Below are positions 63,333-64,000 of a DNA stretch of 64,000 nt, in pieces. How positions within the stretch are numbered: position 1 is the stretch's first letter; every line of letters starts with the position of its first letter. The DNA lies in contig NC_054389.1 in NCBI RefSeq assembly GCF_001625195.1, positions 496,001 to 560,000 of the forward strand. Direction: 5' to 3'. Below the pieces are notes generated by a model. That model did not search any database. It was not told the origin of the DNA and saw nothing but the letters and a program-made list of their open reading frames with translations. This DNA is from Drechmeria coniospora (Eukaryota > Ascomycota > Sordariomycetes > Hypocreales > Ophiocordycipitaceae). A program made the position numbers and the translations under genes.

Positions 63333-64000
63333 GTCTGCGACGGCAGGCCTCCCGTTTACGAGGAATCAAACCTCGAGGTGTAGAGCCGAGTCGTCGACGA
63401 TTGAGGCCGACACGGCGGAATCAAGAGCAGGCAGCAAGGGTACGTGTTTTCAGTCGCACTGACAAGACAATGGGGGAAACGAGAACCTATGATTTTTTTT
63501 TCAAGACGCGCCTTGATTTTTTTGCCCTCGCTCGTATCTTCTTTGTTGCACGTCGGTTGCTCGCTTTTTTTTTTCAGATCAGTTTGAACGAAAAATTCAA
63601 TTTTGATTGTACTTGAGTGAAAAGACAAGTCGTCAATAGGGTCAGAGGGAGAGAATATAGGGAGTACAATGGGCCTAAGCCAGCAAAGATCAACGGTTTT
63701 GACAATCCTGGTTCCTCCTCGCCACCAGAAATCACCGCGACAATCTCTGCGCCACGCAATGCCACTTGTCAGTAGAGACGCACGGTATCCAGAACCTCGT
63801 TTCCGATGTATCCCAAAGAAACGTGGATCGGACGATCATGCACTGGGGACGACGGCGTCGACGGGAGGGACAGGGCGGTCGGTCGAAAAGTTGTTGGGAG
63901 AGGACGCTAGGCGCTGGGACAGACGACTTTTTTTGCCGCTTCGGCGACGGCAATGTCACCGGAAGGATTTTGACGCTGGAAAGAACAGTCACCGGAAGTC
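63333..64000. other. Upstream region of MPE1, no gene seen
   Basis: 668 bp to the window edge. T-rich runs at 63493-63510 and 63567-63577. Short frames only; a gene extending beyond the edge cannot be judged. Confidence 0.5.

Noticed and set aside
1..64000. Biosynthetic gene cluster or defence system
   Set aside because: No PKS, NRPS, terpene cyclase or NLR-type genes; the oxidase and SDR are about 6.4 kb apart and separated by a sirtuin and NC2-beta.

Overview
This window comes from the nuclear genome of a filamentous ascomycete. The short introns (about 48-115 bp, GT..AG with a CTNAC-like branch site), the GC-rich genes and the protein set (NC2-beta, COX16, MGR2, GET3, MPE1, NUP53, a SLMAP/PRO45-type STRIPAK protein, GatA) fit Sordariomycetes, most likely Hypocreales. 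The species cannot be read from the sequence. No rRNA, tRNA, CRISPR array or plasmid feature was recognised.

Layout. 0.6-5 kb: a fungal bZIP factor and a small secreted cysteine protein. 6.6-13 kb: NUP53 and an IVY1-like BAR protein, convergent, then a membrane-anchored aspartic-protease-like protein that appears to have lost both catalytic motifs. 14.7-21.7 kb: an LRR protein, a PLP2 phosducin-like protein divergent from ribosomal protein eS27, a Spd1/Dif1-type ribonucleotide reductase inhibitor, and a Gemin2-like protein. 22-26 kb: mitochondrial GatA, PRP38 and a small membrane protein. 28.8-29.4 kb: one hypothetical protein. 34.5-39.2 kb: COX16, a FHA/tail-anchored SLMAP (PRO45) homologue and MGR2. 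40-45.9 kb: a laccase-like multicopper oxidase, an HST2-type sirtuin and NC2-beta. 48.4-51 kb: a short-chain reductase and a decayed aminoglycoside-phosphotransferase-family gene. 52.3-55 kb: a decayed island with a complete 201-bp solo LTR, a GPI-type cysteine protein and a broken MFS transporter. 55.2-57.5 kb: an F-box protein. 59.5-63.3 kb: GET3 and MPE1.

Most genes are ordinary housekeeping genes placed independently; I see no biosynthetic cluster and no multi-gene system. Several act in related processes: RNA processing (PRP38, MPE1, Gemin2-like), mitochondrial biogenesis (COX16, MGR2, GatA) and nuclear transport or transcription (NUP53, NC2-beta, bZIP, sirtuin).

The unusual part lies between the genes. 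Almost every intergenic interval carries its own private tandem array (12, 17, 18, 19, 20, 23, 25, 30, 33 or 42 bp units), plus long stretches dominated by GTAC-containing words. Two intervals hold tandem copies of the 3' coding end of the adjacent gene (GatA and the 28.8-kb hypothetical gene), and duplications sit just past several other stop codons. All gene models were spliced by eye; exon coordinates are in the evidence fields.
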